A stretch of DNA of 54,969 bases, taken from the NCBI GenBank assembly GCA_964577985.1, contig CAZOAR010000017.1, positions 1-54,969 of the forward strand, read 5' to 3'. Source of the DNA: CAZOAR01 sp964577985. Its GTDB lineage: Bacteria; Gemmatimonadota; CAZMKB01; CAZNLH01. Shown piece after piece: positions 41,777 to 50,027 of this stretch. The stretch's first letter is position 1. Each line of letters starts with the position of its first letter. A program made the position numbers and the translations under genes. Under the pieces are notes generated by a model. The model was not told where the DNA came from. It made no database searches and saw nothing but the letters and a program-made list of their open reading frames with translations.

Positions 41777-42664
41777 CTACGAGTGGCATGGAACGGCAGG
41801 AAATGTCACACGCTCCATAAAGGAGTTTGCTCTCGACAATTCCAGATCGCTCAGATCGCCCATCTTGAACGTCCCGCTGAACTCGGATCGAAAACTCTCG
41901 AGCATCACCGGCCACAGATTCTTGTATGAAATAATCTTTCCCGATGCATCTTCCATCGTGGTCGACCGGGTCTCGAGCTCCCTTTTTTTCGATATCCTCT
42001 CCGCCGGAGTGAGGCCCGCCATCAGGTCCACCACCGACAGAGGCATCTTGCGAATCGATACCGAACCATGCTGCAGGAGCGCTCCATTCCTCCATCTCCT
42101 GGCGTTTCCTATTATCTTGCAGCCGTTGACCGTTATCTCATGCCTGGAGTGATTGGAAAAACACGCTCCGTGGTTTCCGGAATCCCTCAAGTCGTTCTCC
42201 CTTACACAGACTGGATCCAGCCCCTGGCTTTTCATACCCTTACAGAGAGCACACCCGACCCTTCTACTGAACTCCCTCCAGCAGGCGGGACTCAGTCCGC
42301 CCATTCCAGTGACCACGGAATATGTCAAGTCTCGATCATGAAGGACCAGCGCACCGCCTGTTGCCCGGTAGACGACAGCCACATTGTTCCTGCGGCAACG
42401 ATCGAGATCGAGTTCCGCGGCAATATCCTGGGAGTAGCCGACGCTCACCGTCTTGTCCCGCCAGGTATAGAAACGGAGCGTGTCGGGAATCAACCCCTCT
42501 CCCCGGAGGTGGAGCAGAGCCCAATCAAGCGCCATGTTCCAGCTTGCTTCACCCGCTCCCGTCTCGATGACCCGGAAATCCGTCTTGACATTCGGATCCT
42601 TTCCTGCGGAACTGCATGGCAACCGGATTTTCGATGGACGTGCTTCGCTCGCGTCAATCTTCAT
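41777..42664 (-). CDS. LipM-like octanoyl/lipoyl transferase
   Basis: 295 residues of the biotin/lipoate A/B ligase fold. RATGG (100-104) and the KIIGNARR to LQHGSV stretch with Lys183 are the ligand-binding parts. An ACF motif (Cys168) followed by SRHEI is where LipM octanoyltransferases have their catalytic cysteine, so I favour a LipM-type octanoyltransferase over an ATP-using lipoate ligase. In LipM systems octanoate goes from acyl carrier protein to GcvH; gcvH heads the same run of genes. The start overlaps the gcvPB end by 11 bases. Function as a ligase remains possible. Confidence 0.78.
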   Translation of the reverse strand: MKIDASEARPSKIRLPCSSAGKDPNVKTDFRVIETGAGEASWNMALDWALLHLRGEGLIPDTLRFYTWRDKTVSVGYSQDIAAELDLDRCRRNNVAVVYRATGGALVLHDRDLTYSVVTGMGGLSPACWREFSRRVGCALCKGMKSQGLDPVCVRENDLRDSGNHGACFSNHSRHEITVNGCKIIGNARRWRNGALLQHGSVSIRKMPLSVVDLMAGLTPAERISKKRELETRSTTMEDASGKIISYKNLWPVMLESFRSEFSGTFKMGDLSDLELSRANSFMERVTFPAVPCHS

Positions 42665-44129
42665 ATTTCAGGACCAGCTCGCGGGCCGCCCTTCCCTCGT
42701 CAAGCCTCCTGACCGGCGTGGTATAAGGTGCCTCCTTGAGCAGTTGCGGATTCTCCTCCGCCTCTTTCGCTATTGCTATCATGACGTCGACAAAATGATC
42801 GAGAGACTCCCTGCTCTCGGTCTCTGTCGGCTCGATCATCATCGCCTCAGGAACGATAAGAGGGAAATATACCGTTGGGGCGTGTAATCCGAAATCGAGC
42901 AGGCGTTTTGCTATATCGAGAGTCTTTACACCCTGCTCCTTCTGCCGCCCACCGGAGAGGACACACTCATGCCAGCACTCTCCCGGGAATGGATTATCGT
43001 AATACTTCTCCAGCCTGCGCATGACGTAATTAGCGTTGATAATGGCGTTTTCGCTGACGGAGCGCAATCCTGCCGCTCCCTGCATCAGGATATAGGCGTA
43101 AGCCCGGACCATCACCAGGAAATTCCCGTAAAAACCATGGACCCTTCCGATAGAGTGCTTACGGTCATAGTCGAGAAAAAAATCTCCTCCATTCCTTCGA
43201 CTCACAACCGGCACAGGCAGGAACTCCGCGAGCCGGGAGATAACCCCTACAGGACCCGCTCCCGGTCCCCCTCCACCATGCGGGGTGGAAAAGGTTTTGT
43301 GGAGATTAAAGTGCATGGCGTCAAAGCCCATCTCCGCGGGGACACCGATACCCATGAAGGCATTCAGGTTGGCGCCATCGAGATACATCAGGCCTCCAAC
43401 ATCATGAACCATCTTCGATACGGTCAGGATGTCGCGCTCGAACTTGCCGAGCGTGTTGGGTACCGTCAGCATGACCGCAGCGACTTCCTCATCGAGAAGC
43501 TCCGCCAGCGACTTGAGATCGATGGTTCCTGATGCATTGGTCGAGACAGTCTGTGTACGATAGCCACAACGGTTTACACTCGCGGGATTTGTTCCATGCG
43601 CCGTGTCAGGGATTATTACCTTGCTCCTCAGGTTTCCCCTGCTCCGATGATAGGCCCTGATAATGAGAATACCGGTAAACTCACCCTGTGCGCCGGCGGC
43701 CGGCTGGAGGGTTATCGCATCAAGACCAGACACTTCTTTCAGAGCCTCCCCCAGATTGTACATGAGGGCAAGCGCGCCCTGGCTGAGAGACTCGGGTAGA
43801 AGTGGATGAAGCGAGGTGAAGCCGGGAAGTCTGGCGAGATCTTCGTTGATCTTCGGATTGTACTTCATCGTACACGACCCGAGCGGATATAGGCCTTTGT
43901 CCACGTGATGGTTCGCGCCGGATAGCGCGATGAAATGCCTGACGAGGTCCCCCTCGCTCACCTCGGGAAGACCGATCCTCTCCCCGCGCACGACATCATC
44001 AGGAAACATTTCGTCGAGCCTCTTTTCCGGGACGTCACAGGCGGGAAATGTGGATGCCCTCCTCCCCTCCGAGCCGAGCTCGAAAATCAACTTTTCTTCC
44101 GCACCGGTCATTCTCTCCCATCCGGCCAT
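42654..44129 (-). CDS. gcvPB: glycine dehydrogenase (decarboxylating) subunit 2
   Basis: 491 residues, the PLP-binding half of the split P-protein. It decarboxylates glycine and passes aminomethyl to lipoylated GcvH. Signature regions are GLYPLGSCTMKYNPKINE, PNTLGKF and the PLP lysine in NLHKTFSTPHGGGGPG. The ATG at 44129 overlaps the gcvPA stop by one base (TGATG), so the two subunits are coupled. An internal ATG (MTGAEE) is possible. No gcvT, the T-protein, is in this cluster. Confidence 0.95.
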   Translation of the reverse strand: MAGWERMTGAEEKLIFELGSEGRRASTFPACDVPEKRLDEMFPDDVVRGERIGLPEVSEGDLVRHFIALSGANHHVDKGLYPLGSCTMKYNPKINEDLARLPGFTSLHPLLPESLSQGALALMYNLGEALKEVSGLDAITLQPAAGAQGEFTGILIIRAYHRSRGNLRSKVIIPDTAHGTNPASVNRCGYRTQTVSTNASGTIDLKSLAELLDEEVAAVMLTVPNTLGKFERDILTVSKMVHDVGGLMYLDGANLNAFMGIGVPAEMGFDAMHFNLHKTFSTPHGGGGPGAGPVGVISRLAEFLPVPVVSRRNGGDFFLDYDRKHSIGRVHGFYGNFLVMVRAYAYILMQGAAGLRSVSENAIINANYVMRRLEKYYDNPFPGECWHECVLSGGRQKEQGVKTLDIAKRLLDFGLHAPTVYFPLIVPEAMMIEPTETESRESLDHFVDVMIAIAKEAEENPQLLKEAPYTTPVRRLDEGRAARELVLKYED

Positions 44130-45487
44130 CAGTCACTTCCCCCCTCGGCAAACCCCGAGAGCTGCTCAACCAACAGGTCTATTTCCGCGCGGGTCCGTCT
44201 TTCGGTGACGGCTATCAGGAGAGCACGGTCGAGACCATAATCGTATTCGCTGAGATCGAGACCCGGAACAACACCCTTATTCACCAGGGCGCTCACCATC
44301 TCTCCGGAAGAGGAAGGAGTCTGTACGGCGAACTCATTGAAGAAGGGCTTGTCGAAAAGAGGCTCGAAGCCCGGCAACCGGGTGATCTGATCCATCGCGT
44401 AATGCGCTTTCCTTGCGCAGAGGCCCGCTACCTCCTTGAGACCTTCTTCACCCACCCAGCTCAGATAGACCGTAGCGGCAAGAGCATTAAGGGCCTGGTT
44501 GGTACAGATATTGGACGTCGCCTTTTCCCTCCTGATGTGCTGTTCTCTCGTCTGGAGCGTCATTACGAAACCTCTCCGGCCGTCCAGATCTTCTGTCTGC
44601 CCGATCAATCTTCCCGGCATTATCCTGACGTACTTCTTATCCGCGGCGAAGAATCCGAAGAACGGACCCCCGAACGAGAGGCCGTTTCCGAGCGGCTGTC
44701 CCTCGCCTACCACGACGTCAACCCCGTAACTTCCCGGCGACCGCAGGATGCCAAGCGAGACCGGATTCACCGACAGGGCTACCAGAGCCCCCGAGCCGTG
44801 TGCCAGTTCCGTGACCGCACCAATATCCTCGAGGTTGCCCAGAAAATTAGGAGACTGCAGGAGTATTGCCGCGGTATCGTCTCCGATCGCGGATCGCAAT
44901 TCATCAAGATCTGTCACGCCCTCTTTCAGCGGAAGCTCGGTCATATCCGTTGACAGCCCGCTGTTGTATGTCTCCAGGACACGCCGGTAGTGGGGGTGAA
45001 TCCCCTTCGAAAAAACGATCCTGTTTCTTCCCTTTCCCGCCCTGAGGCACATCAGAGACGCTTCCGCGAGTGCGGATCCGCCATCATAAACCGAGGCATT
45101 GGAAACATCCATCCCTGTAAGACGACAGATAAGGGTCTGGTATTCGAATATAGACTGGAGAGTGCCCTGGCTTACTTCCGCCTGATAGGGGGTATAAGCC
45201 GTGTAGAACTCCGGCCTGAGGGCGATATGGCCCACGACACTGGGAACATAATGATCGTAGACTCCTCCGCCCAGGAAGGAGACCACCTCGCCGGCCCCTT
45301 TAGACATCCCGGCCATGGAACCGATCGCGTCCCGCACTTCCTGCTCCGAAAGAGGACCGGGAAGATTCAGCGCTCTTCTCAATCGCAGATCGTCAGGCAG
45401 CGCCTCGAGAAGCTCTTCCATCCTGGAGACCCCGATCTCGCGAAGCATTTCTTCTCGATTCCGATCGGTATTGGGAATAAAAGCCAT
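44129..45487 (-). CDS. gcvPA: glycine dehydrogenase (decarboxylating) subunit 1
   Basis: 452 residues from ATG at 45487. It is the non-PLP-lysine half of the split glycine decarboxylase and forms a heteromer with GcvPB. Conserved stretches include FLGGGVYDHYVPSVV, FYTAYTPYQAEVSQGTLQ, SVYDGGSALAEA and GRRGFVMTLQTREQHIRREKATSNICTNQ. A TTG at 45493 is open but an AAGG about eight bases before the ATG favours 45487. It lies ten bases after the gcvH stop. Confidence 0.95.
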   Translation of the reverse strand: MAFIPNTDRNREEMLREIGVSRMEELLEALPDDLRLRRALNLPGPLSEQEVRDAIGSMAGMSKGAGEVVSFLGGGVYDHYVPSVVGHIALRPEFYTAYTPYQAEVSQGTLQSIFEYQTLICRLTGMDVSNASVYDGGSALAEASLMCLRAGKGRNRIVFSKGIHPHYRRVLETYNSGLSTDMTELPLKEGVTDLDELRSAIGDDTAAILLQSPNFLGNLEDIGAVTELAHGSGALVALSVNPVSLGILRSPGSYGVDVVVGEGQPLGNGLSFGGPFFGFFAADKKYVRIMPGRLIGQTEDLDGRRGFVMTLQTREQHIRREKATSNICTNQALNALAATVYLSWVGEEGLKEVAGLCARKAHYAMDQITRLPGFEPLFDKPFFNEFAVQTPSSSGEMVSALVNKGVVPGLDLSEYDYGLDRALLIAVTERRTRAEIDLLVEQLSGFAEGGSD

Positions 45488-45497
45488 GGGCAATCCT

Positions 45498-45875
45498 TCA
45501 AGAAATCAATGCGATGTAGTCCGCGGAAGTCAGGAGGTTTCCGATCTCCGAGTTTTCTTTCATCCTGATCTTCACCAGCCAGCCCTCGCCATACGGGTCG
45601 TGATTGACCTCCTCAGGTTCATCCTCCAGTTTCGCGTTAACCTCGACAACCTCGCCAGATACTGGAGAAAAGAGTTCCGCAACGGTCTTTACCGCTTCTA
45701 TTGTTCCGACGACATCCATCTGCTCCACAATCGTCCCGACATCCGGAAGCTCGAGGTATACGATATCACCCAATTCACCCTGAGCGTATTCCGTAATGCC
45801 AATGGTGGCAAGATCATCATCTACGGACACCCACTCGTGTTCTTCGGTATAGCTCAGTTCTGATGGAACGTTCAT
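45498..45875 (-). CDS. gcvH: glycine cleavage system H protein
   Basis: 125 residues. The lipoyl attachment site is GTIEAVKTVAELFSPVSGEV with the lysine at 63. GcvH carries the aminomethyl group between the P- and T-proteins and, in organisms with LipM, is the first receiver of octanoate. The ATG at 45875 follows AAGGAGG closely; a TTG just upstream (45878) is the other option. A consensus promoter lies about 90 bases upstream, making gcvH the first gene of gcvH-gcvPA-gcvPB-lipM-like. The leader shows no recognisable glycine riboswitch. Confidence 0.96.
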   Translation of the reverse strand: MNVPSELSYTEEHEWVSVDDDLATIGITEYAQGELGDIVYLELPDVGTIVEQMDVVGTIEAVKTVAELFSPVSGEVVEVNAKLEDEPEEVNHDPYGEGWLVKIRMKENSEIGNLLTSADYIALIS

Positions 45876-45969
45876 CAAACCTCCTTATCGTTTACGAGGT
45901 CCCTGCCAGGCCCGTCATGTGCCTCTACTCATCTTGTCATTAAGAGGTGGGCTTTCCTGCGGGCTGTCT

Positions 45970-45998
45970 ATCTTAATCCTTCCCCCTCCCCTTGTCAA
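45970..45998 (-). promoter_or_regulatory. sigma-70 promoter of the glycine cleavage operon
   Basis: Minus strand: TTGACA at 45998-45993, 17-base spacer, TAAGAT at 45975-45970 (four of six consensus bases). It overlaps the end of the upstream gene. Transcription would begin near 45963 with a leader of about 88 bases. Confidence 0.7.
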
Positions 45999-46941
45999 GC
46001 ACCCCCCCTGACAGGCTCGCTGCGAGCAAAGGGATCATTATCTCATGGTGGCCCGTGAAAGCATATCCCTGCCCACCCGTTCGCGTCGGCCTGTCCACAA
46101 CATTCATCGCCGGACGATAGTGGCGGATCATATCGAAATCCGCCGTCGTAAAATCGGCGACATCATTGCCAAGATTCCTCGCCACGGCGAGTGCCTTGAG
46201 AAAGACCTCCGGGAGTATGACAGCGGATCCGAGGTTCATGATTACGCCCTTCTCCAGACCTGCCACGACTCCGCAAAAACGCCTGAAGTCCTCGTGAGTG
46301 GTCACTCCGATCGCTCCACCATCGCACGACGGGTGACAGTGGATGATATCGGTTCCGATTGCGATGTGAACGGTAACGGGGATCCCTCTCGTGACAGCCG
46401 CTGCCATCAGGCTGTGATCCCTGTATTGCGCCTTATCCTCAATAATGCGGGAACCGAGCGCCTCGCCAAACCCTTTCCCTGACCTGGCTGCCTCTCTTAT
46501 GGTCCGGTTCATCATTTCGCCGGTCTCTTCAGACATCCCGAAGGTCCCCCGCTCAAGACCTTCAGCAACATTCTCCGACGTCTCGCCAAAAAACGCTATC
46601 TCGAAATCATGAACCGCGCCAGCCCCGTTCATAGCTATGGCCGTGAGGATACCTCTCTCAATCAGATCTATGAGTATCAGGGATAGTCCGCATTTGATCA
46701 CATGGGCGCCCATCATGGCGACAACATGCTTTCCGCCATCCACCGCCTCCAGGATCCTCCTCTGGAAATCCTTGAAATCCGCCGCTGCCAGGACAGGTGG
46801 GAGTGAATCGATAAAGGATCTCAACGACTCGCCGGCATCTGAAGGTCGCATGAACTGATCGACCGAGACATGCCTGTCTATCTCCACGAATGGCACTGTC
46901 CGTATCTTCCCGAAATCGATTTCACCGTCGCCGGCGGGCAT
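45973..46941 (-). CDS. conserved protein, possibly deoxyhypusine-synthase-like; function unknown
   Basis: 322 residues, no signal peptide, so cytoplasmic. The core is GAHVIKCGLSLILIDLIERG, then MNGAGAVHDFEIAFFG, GTFGMSEETGEMMNRTIREA, AIGTDIIHCHPSCDGGAIG and GVIMNLGSAVILPEVFLKALAVARNLG. The run GxHVIKxGLSxxLIDLIERG with a following HDFE recalls deoxyhypusine synthases, which bind NAD and build hypusine from spermidine, but I cannot confirm the catalytic lysine or the family. It stands between a DUF3108 gene and the glycine cleavage operon. I am confident that it is a real gene and unsure about the rest. Confidence 0.55.
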   Translation of the reverse strand: MPAGDGEIDFGKIRTVPFVEIDRHVSVDQFMRPSDAGESLRSFIDSLPPVLAAADFKDFQRRILEAVDGGKHVVAMMGAHVIKCGLSLILIDLIERGILTAIAMNGAGAVHDFEIAFFGETSENVAEGLERGTFGMSEETGEMMNRTIREAARSGKGFGEALGSRIIEDKAQYRDHSLMAAAVTRGIPVTVHIAIGTDIIHCHPSCDGGAIGVTTHEDFRRFCGVVAGLEKGVIMNLGSAVILPEVFLKALAVARNLGNDVADFTTADFDMIRHYRPAMNVVDRPTRTGGQGYAFTGHHEIMIPLLAASLSGGVLDKGRGKD

Positions 46942-46950
46942 ATCCGTCTC

Positions 46951-47754
46951 CTAATGCGCATTATCTATTCCAGAGTCATACTCCACCAGTTTCGCGGCGA
47001 TGGAGCCGATCGTTACCCGTGTCTCCATGAGGACGGGCATCTTCCTGTCATCCTCCGTAACCCATATGAGCATCTTCGCCTTTTTCTTCATGAGCCCGCC
47101 CGTCTTCAATTTCGGTTCGAGGACGTAGCACCTGAATTTCCCGGCAGGTACGACGACCTTCTCCTTTCTCAATACCTTTACGACAAGCGGGTAGTTCTTC
47201 TTGTTGTCGTGGCAGGGGAAGGAGAATTTCTTTCCGACTGAAAGATCCTGCGCCCTCAGGTAGAAGAACGCGGAGAGAATGTCCTGAGTCTCCGCAAGAG
47301 TGGAGAGGGAGTCGCCATTCGTGTACCTGGCAACCATCTTCTCCTGGTCGAAATAGACCTCGTGGTCTCTCTTGAAACTCCCTTCTCTGAGCCTCTTCTT
47401 GAAATGTCTGCTGAAAAGACCGGTGATGTCCATGTGTGACTCGACATTGTCATCGACCTTGTACATGGCCGAGAAAATCTCGTTCGTCCTCGCGGTCGAT
47501 ATGATGTGATATGAGGGAAATCCCATGATAGTGTCGATACTCGCAATGGACATGACCGCTTCTCCGGCTGTCACGGGTCCATATTCAACCGAGAATGTGA
47601 GTTTTTCGCCGACCCGGAAAGGCACGGGCGCGGCTTCACATGCTGTCGCGCGGGTCGACGACCCTTCCTGTTGCGGTTCTTCGGGAAATCCCCGAACCAA
47701 CCGTGCGGAAGGAAACGACATCAGGAGAAGGAGCGTTAAACAGGAACTGGTCAA
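46951..47754 (-). CDS. DUF3108 domain exported protein
   Basis: 267 residues. It starts at a TTG (47754) with a hydrophobic signal core (LTLLLLMSFPSARL). The mature part opens with FRVGEKLTFSVEYGPVTAGEAVMSI, typical of the DUF3108 domain, and continues with HIISTARTNEIFSAMYKVDD and FPCHDNKKNYPLVVKVLRKEKV. DUF3108 proteins are periplasmic, of unknown biochemical activity. The next ATG (MSFPS) would lose the signal, so the TTG is kept. It is nine bases upstream of the deoxyhypusine-synthase-like gene. Confidence 0.75.
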   Translation of the reverse strand: MTSSCLTLLLLMSFPSARLVRGFPEEPQQEGSSTRATACEAAPVPFRVGEKLTFSVEYGPVTAGEAVMSIASIDTIMGFPSYHIISTARTNEIFSAMYKVDDNVESHMDITGLFSRHFKKRLREGSFKRDHEVYFDQEKMVARYTNGDSLSTLAETQDILSAFFYLRAQDLSVGKKFSFPCHDNKKNYPLVVKVLRKEKVVVPAGKFRCYVLEPKLKTGGLMKKKAKMLIWVTEDDRKMPVLMETRVTIGSIAAKLVEYDSGIDNAH

Positions 47755-47776
47755 TCCATATGATCCGGTAATTGAT

Positions 47777-48523
47777 CTATTTCCTCCCGGTGAGCCACAG
47801 TCGGGCTATCATTCTGATATACTCCCACCACAACTTGTGTACTCGCACTCTCGAGTCCCGCTTCCTGGCGTCGAGTCTGAACACGAGCGGCACCTCGACA
47901 ATCTTCGGGTTCAGAGCATTCATATTCAGCAGCAGTTCGGTATTAGCGGACCTGCCGCTCAGAGTTATCAGCCCATCATCGAATCGACGCAGGGCTCTCT
48001 TTACCAGGTTGACACGGTACGCCCTGAAAGAAGACACGTAATCCTTTACGCCGGAGATGGCATAGAGGTTCCTCATCATCAGATAAAGCGCAGAATTCAA
48101 CATCTTGAACAGAAACGGCATATTCGTCATGCTGCTCCCTCTCGCAAAAGAAGAAGCAATCACGATATCCGCCCCTCCTTCTATTTCCCTGACCATCGAC
48201 GGGACGGCGGTCGGATCCTGGCTGAAGTCGGCCTCGATGGTTATGACGATATCTCTCTCAGGGAACATCGACTTGTTCATGGCCTCTTTGAGCAGCATGA
48301 GCACACTGGGGCCGAATCCCTGGTTTGTTTCCACGCTGAGCACATTGAGCGGCAATATGCGTCCGTACGAATTGATTACGTCGAGAGTCTCGTCGGTGCT
48401 CCCGTCGTCGAGTACGATGAGTTCATACTCCCGGTGAACATGTTTCATGACTTCACCGATCTTGTACAGGGAGAGTCCTACTGTCGCCGCCTCATTATAG
48501 GCGGGGAGACAAAAATAGATCAT
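47777..48523 (-). CDS. family 2 glycosyltransferase
   Basis: 248 residues from ATG at 48523, where AGGA sits eight bases upstream; a frame to 48580 adds an unrelated tail. The GT-A fold is shown by IYFCLPAYNEAATVG, LDDGSTDET and the EADFSQDPT nucleotide-sugar motif, resembling dolichyl-phosphate mannose synthases and other polyprenyl-phosphate sugar transferases. A short hydrophobic C-terminus (YIRMIARLWLTG) could associate with the membrane. It may feed cell-surface glycan assembly with the neighbouring glycosyltransferase; the sugar is unknown. Confidence 0.85.
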   Translation of the reverse strand: MIYFCLPAYNEAATVGLSLYKIGEVMKHVHREYELIVLDDGSTDETLDVINSYGRILPLNVLSVETNQGFGPSVLMLLKEAMNKSMFPERDIVITIEADFSQDPTAVPSMVREIEGGADIVIASSFARGSSMTNMPFLFKMLNSALYLMMRNLYAISGVKDYVSSFRAYRVNLVKRALRRFDDGLITLSGRSANTELLLNMNALNPKIVEVPLVFRLDARKRDSRVRVHKLWWEYIRMIARLWLTGRK

Positions 48524-48591
48524 TATATGTATGTCCTGCGCAAAAATCCTTGCCAAGCCCGACAGCCATGGTATCCGCAAGAGCCCCCATG

Positions 48592-49689
48592 TCAGCCTCT
48601 CTGCGCCCCGGCGTTGCTGACGGTCTCATGAATGACATTTCTTATCCGATCTATCCCTGTCTGGAGGTCGTACTTCCGGGACAGAGAGGCGTAGCAACTG
48701 GATATCCCGCCGCCATCGTTCCTGGCGCTCACGATATCCTCGATCTCTTTCGCCATGATCCCTATGCTTTCGGGAGAATACGCCAGCGGGTTTGATCTGC
48801 CGCTGAAGTTCGTTCTGGACAACGCTTCGCAATTGCTCTCTGAAAGGAGGCCATCCGAGCCTTCGTTTCCGAGGATGTAGACCGGCACTCCTGCGGCGAG
48901 ACATTCCAGGGCTATGCGGCCTCTCCCGAAGACCAGATGATGTTTCGCCAGCAATCTGGATGTAATTCGCCTGGGGCCCAGGAATCTGACCCTTCGTGAG
49001 CCGTGCTCAGAGGCCAGGTTCAAATGGTCTTCACCAACGAGATTCAGACGGGCGTGAGGAATCCTGCGAGTTATCTCGATGGCGGCCTGGACCGCGTCCC
49101 TGTAATAATCGTAAATCGTCCCACCCCAGAGGAGATATATCCTTTTTCTCATCCTGCGCGGCTTCCGCTGTTGATATTCATTGAGATCGACAAAATTCGG
49201 GATCACCGTAATCCTGTCTCCAGGGACTCCCCACTCCTCCAACGCCTTCTGCTTTATCTCTTCAGAGACGCATATGTACCTGGATATTCGCCGGTCAACG
49301 ACGGCTCTCTCCAGCTCGATCCTTCCATGGTGAACGGTAACGAGAGGAACCCCCTCGACGTGATCGAGAACATACTGTATTGTATGCCTCTGCATGGCCA
49401 GAACAACATCGTATTCGTGTGTCCGCCGTCCAGACAGCTCTTCTCCGGAAACATATTTCAGGCCCCCGCACTTCTTCGTGAGCGGTTCACCGCTGGTGAA
49501 ATGCGCGTACAGCTCAACGTGATATCCGCACTTGATGAGCTCTCGCGCAAGATAGTAGGTGTAGAGCTCACTCCCTGTATACTTCTCAAAACTGCGAAGA
49601 GCCAACAGGATACGCAATTCAGGCTTCGTCGTCATAGGCTCGTGTGGCTCAACTCCTGTCCGGGAACGCTCACCGTCAAGATCCATCAT
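48592..49689 (-). CDS. family 4 glycosyltransferase
   Basis: 365 residues of the GT-B type. N-terminal motif is ILLALRSFEKYTGSELYTYYLAREL; the C-terminal half has NFVDLNEYQ, LVFGRGRIALECLAAGVPVYILG and GLLSESN, consistent with a GDP- or UDP-sugar retaining transferase. Two ATGs at 49689 and 49686 are the likely starts. It forms a pair with the GT2 gene, separated by about 70 bases. Acceptor and sugar cannot be told from sequence. Confidence 0.86.
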   Translation of the reverse strand: MMDLDGERSRTGVEPHEPMTTKPELRILLALRSFEKYTGSELYTYYLARELIKCGYHVELYAHFTSGEPLTKKCGGLKYVSGEELSGRRTHEYDVVLAMQRHTIQYVLDHVEGVPLVTVHHGRIELERAVVDRRISRYICVSEEIKQKALEEWGVPGDRITVIPNFVDLNEYQQRKPRRMRKRIYLLWGGTIYDYYRDAVQAAIEITRRIPHARLNLVGEDHLNLASEHGSRRVRFLGPRRITSRLLAKHHLVFGRGRIALECLAAGVPVYILGNEGSDGLLSESNCEALSRTNFSGRSNPLAYSPESIGIMAKEIEDIVSARNDGGGISSCYASLSRKYDLQTGIDRIRNVIHETVSNAGAQRG

Positions 49690-49852
49690 GTTAACCGCGG
49701 CACGCTTTCACGGGGCAATGCGTAACAATAACAAAAAAGGGGCCGAGTCTCAAGGATCATGAAACAGAGAATACTTTGTCATACGAGTCCCGGTCGCGCA
49801 CTTCTTCAAGGGGATCTTTCCTGAACGCTCGAGGTATCAGTATCACTATTAC

Positions 49853-49881
49853 TTGCCCCAGGGCCGTTCACCGACTACATT
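49853..49881 (+). promoter_or_regulatory. possible promoter of the LpoB-like operon
   Basis: TTGCCC, 17-base spacer, TACATT at 49876-49881; both boxes match four of six consensus bases. A leader of about 140 bases would follow. Moderate at best. Confidence 0.35.
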
Positions 49882-49962
49882 ATCACAGTCCTCGTGAGAA
49901 CCGGAGTTTTGATCTATTCCCCTCTGGCCTGGTTCTCGTGGTGCGCATTTTACCATACCGTC

Positions 49963-49983
49963 CCTCCGTACCTGCAACGGAGG
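49963..49983. repeat. leader hairpin before the LpoB-like gene
   Basis: CCTCCGT and ACGGAGG pair perfectly (7 bp) over the loop ACCTGCA. It is 45 bases before the start codon and has no following T-run. Confidence 0.5.
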
Positions 49984-50015
49984 CCGGTTTGTCGTTGAGG
50001 TTCAAACTCTTGTTC

Positions 50016-50021
50016 AGGAGG
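50016..50021 (+). promoter_or_regulatory. Shine-Dalgarno deciding the ATG at 50028
   Basis: AGGAGG lies six bases before ATG 50028, which fixes a short lipoprotein signal and discards the longer frame from 49776. Confidence 0.75.
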
Positions 50022-50027
50022 TTCGGC

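Larger units (their letters stand above)
49690..50027. other. 338-bp divergent intergenic region
   Basis: No gene with a supported start is seen; a longer upstream frame of the next plus-strand gene begins at 49776 but has no family sequence. It holds a weak promoter (49853-49881), a hairpin (49963-49983) and, just before the gene, AGGAGG (50016-50021). Confidence 0.6.

Noticed and set aside
40893..42152. Plus-strand open frame of 419 codons over oppD and the lipM-like gene
   Set aside because: Antisense shadow; spans two genes and their gap and has no ribosome site.
45876..45963. Glycine riboswitch in the gcvH leader
   Set aside because: The 88-base leader is too short for a tandem aptamer and lacks the conserved motifs I would expect.
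49776..50027. Longer frame of the LpoB-like gene from 49776
   Set aside because: It would hide the signal peptide behind 84 unrelated residues; AGGAGG before ATG 50028 gives a typical lipoprotein.
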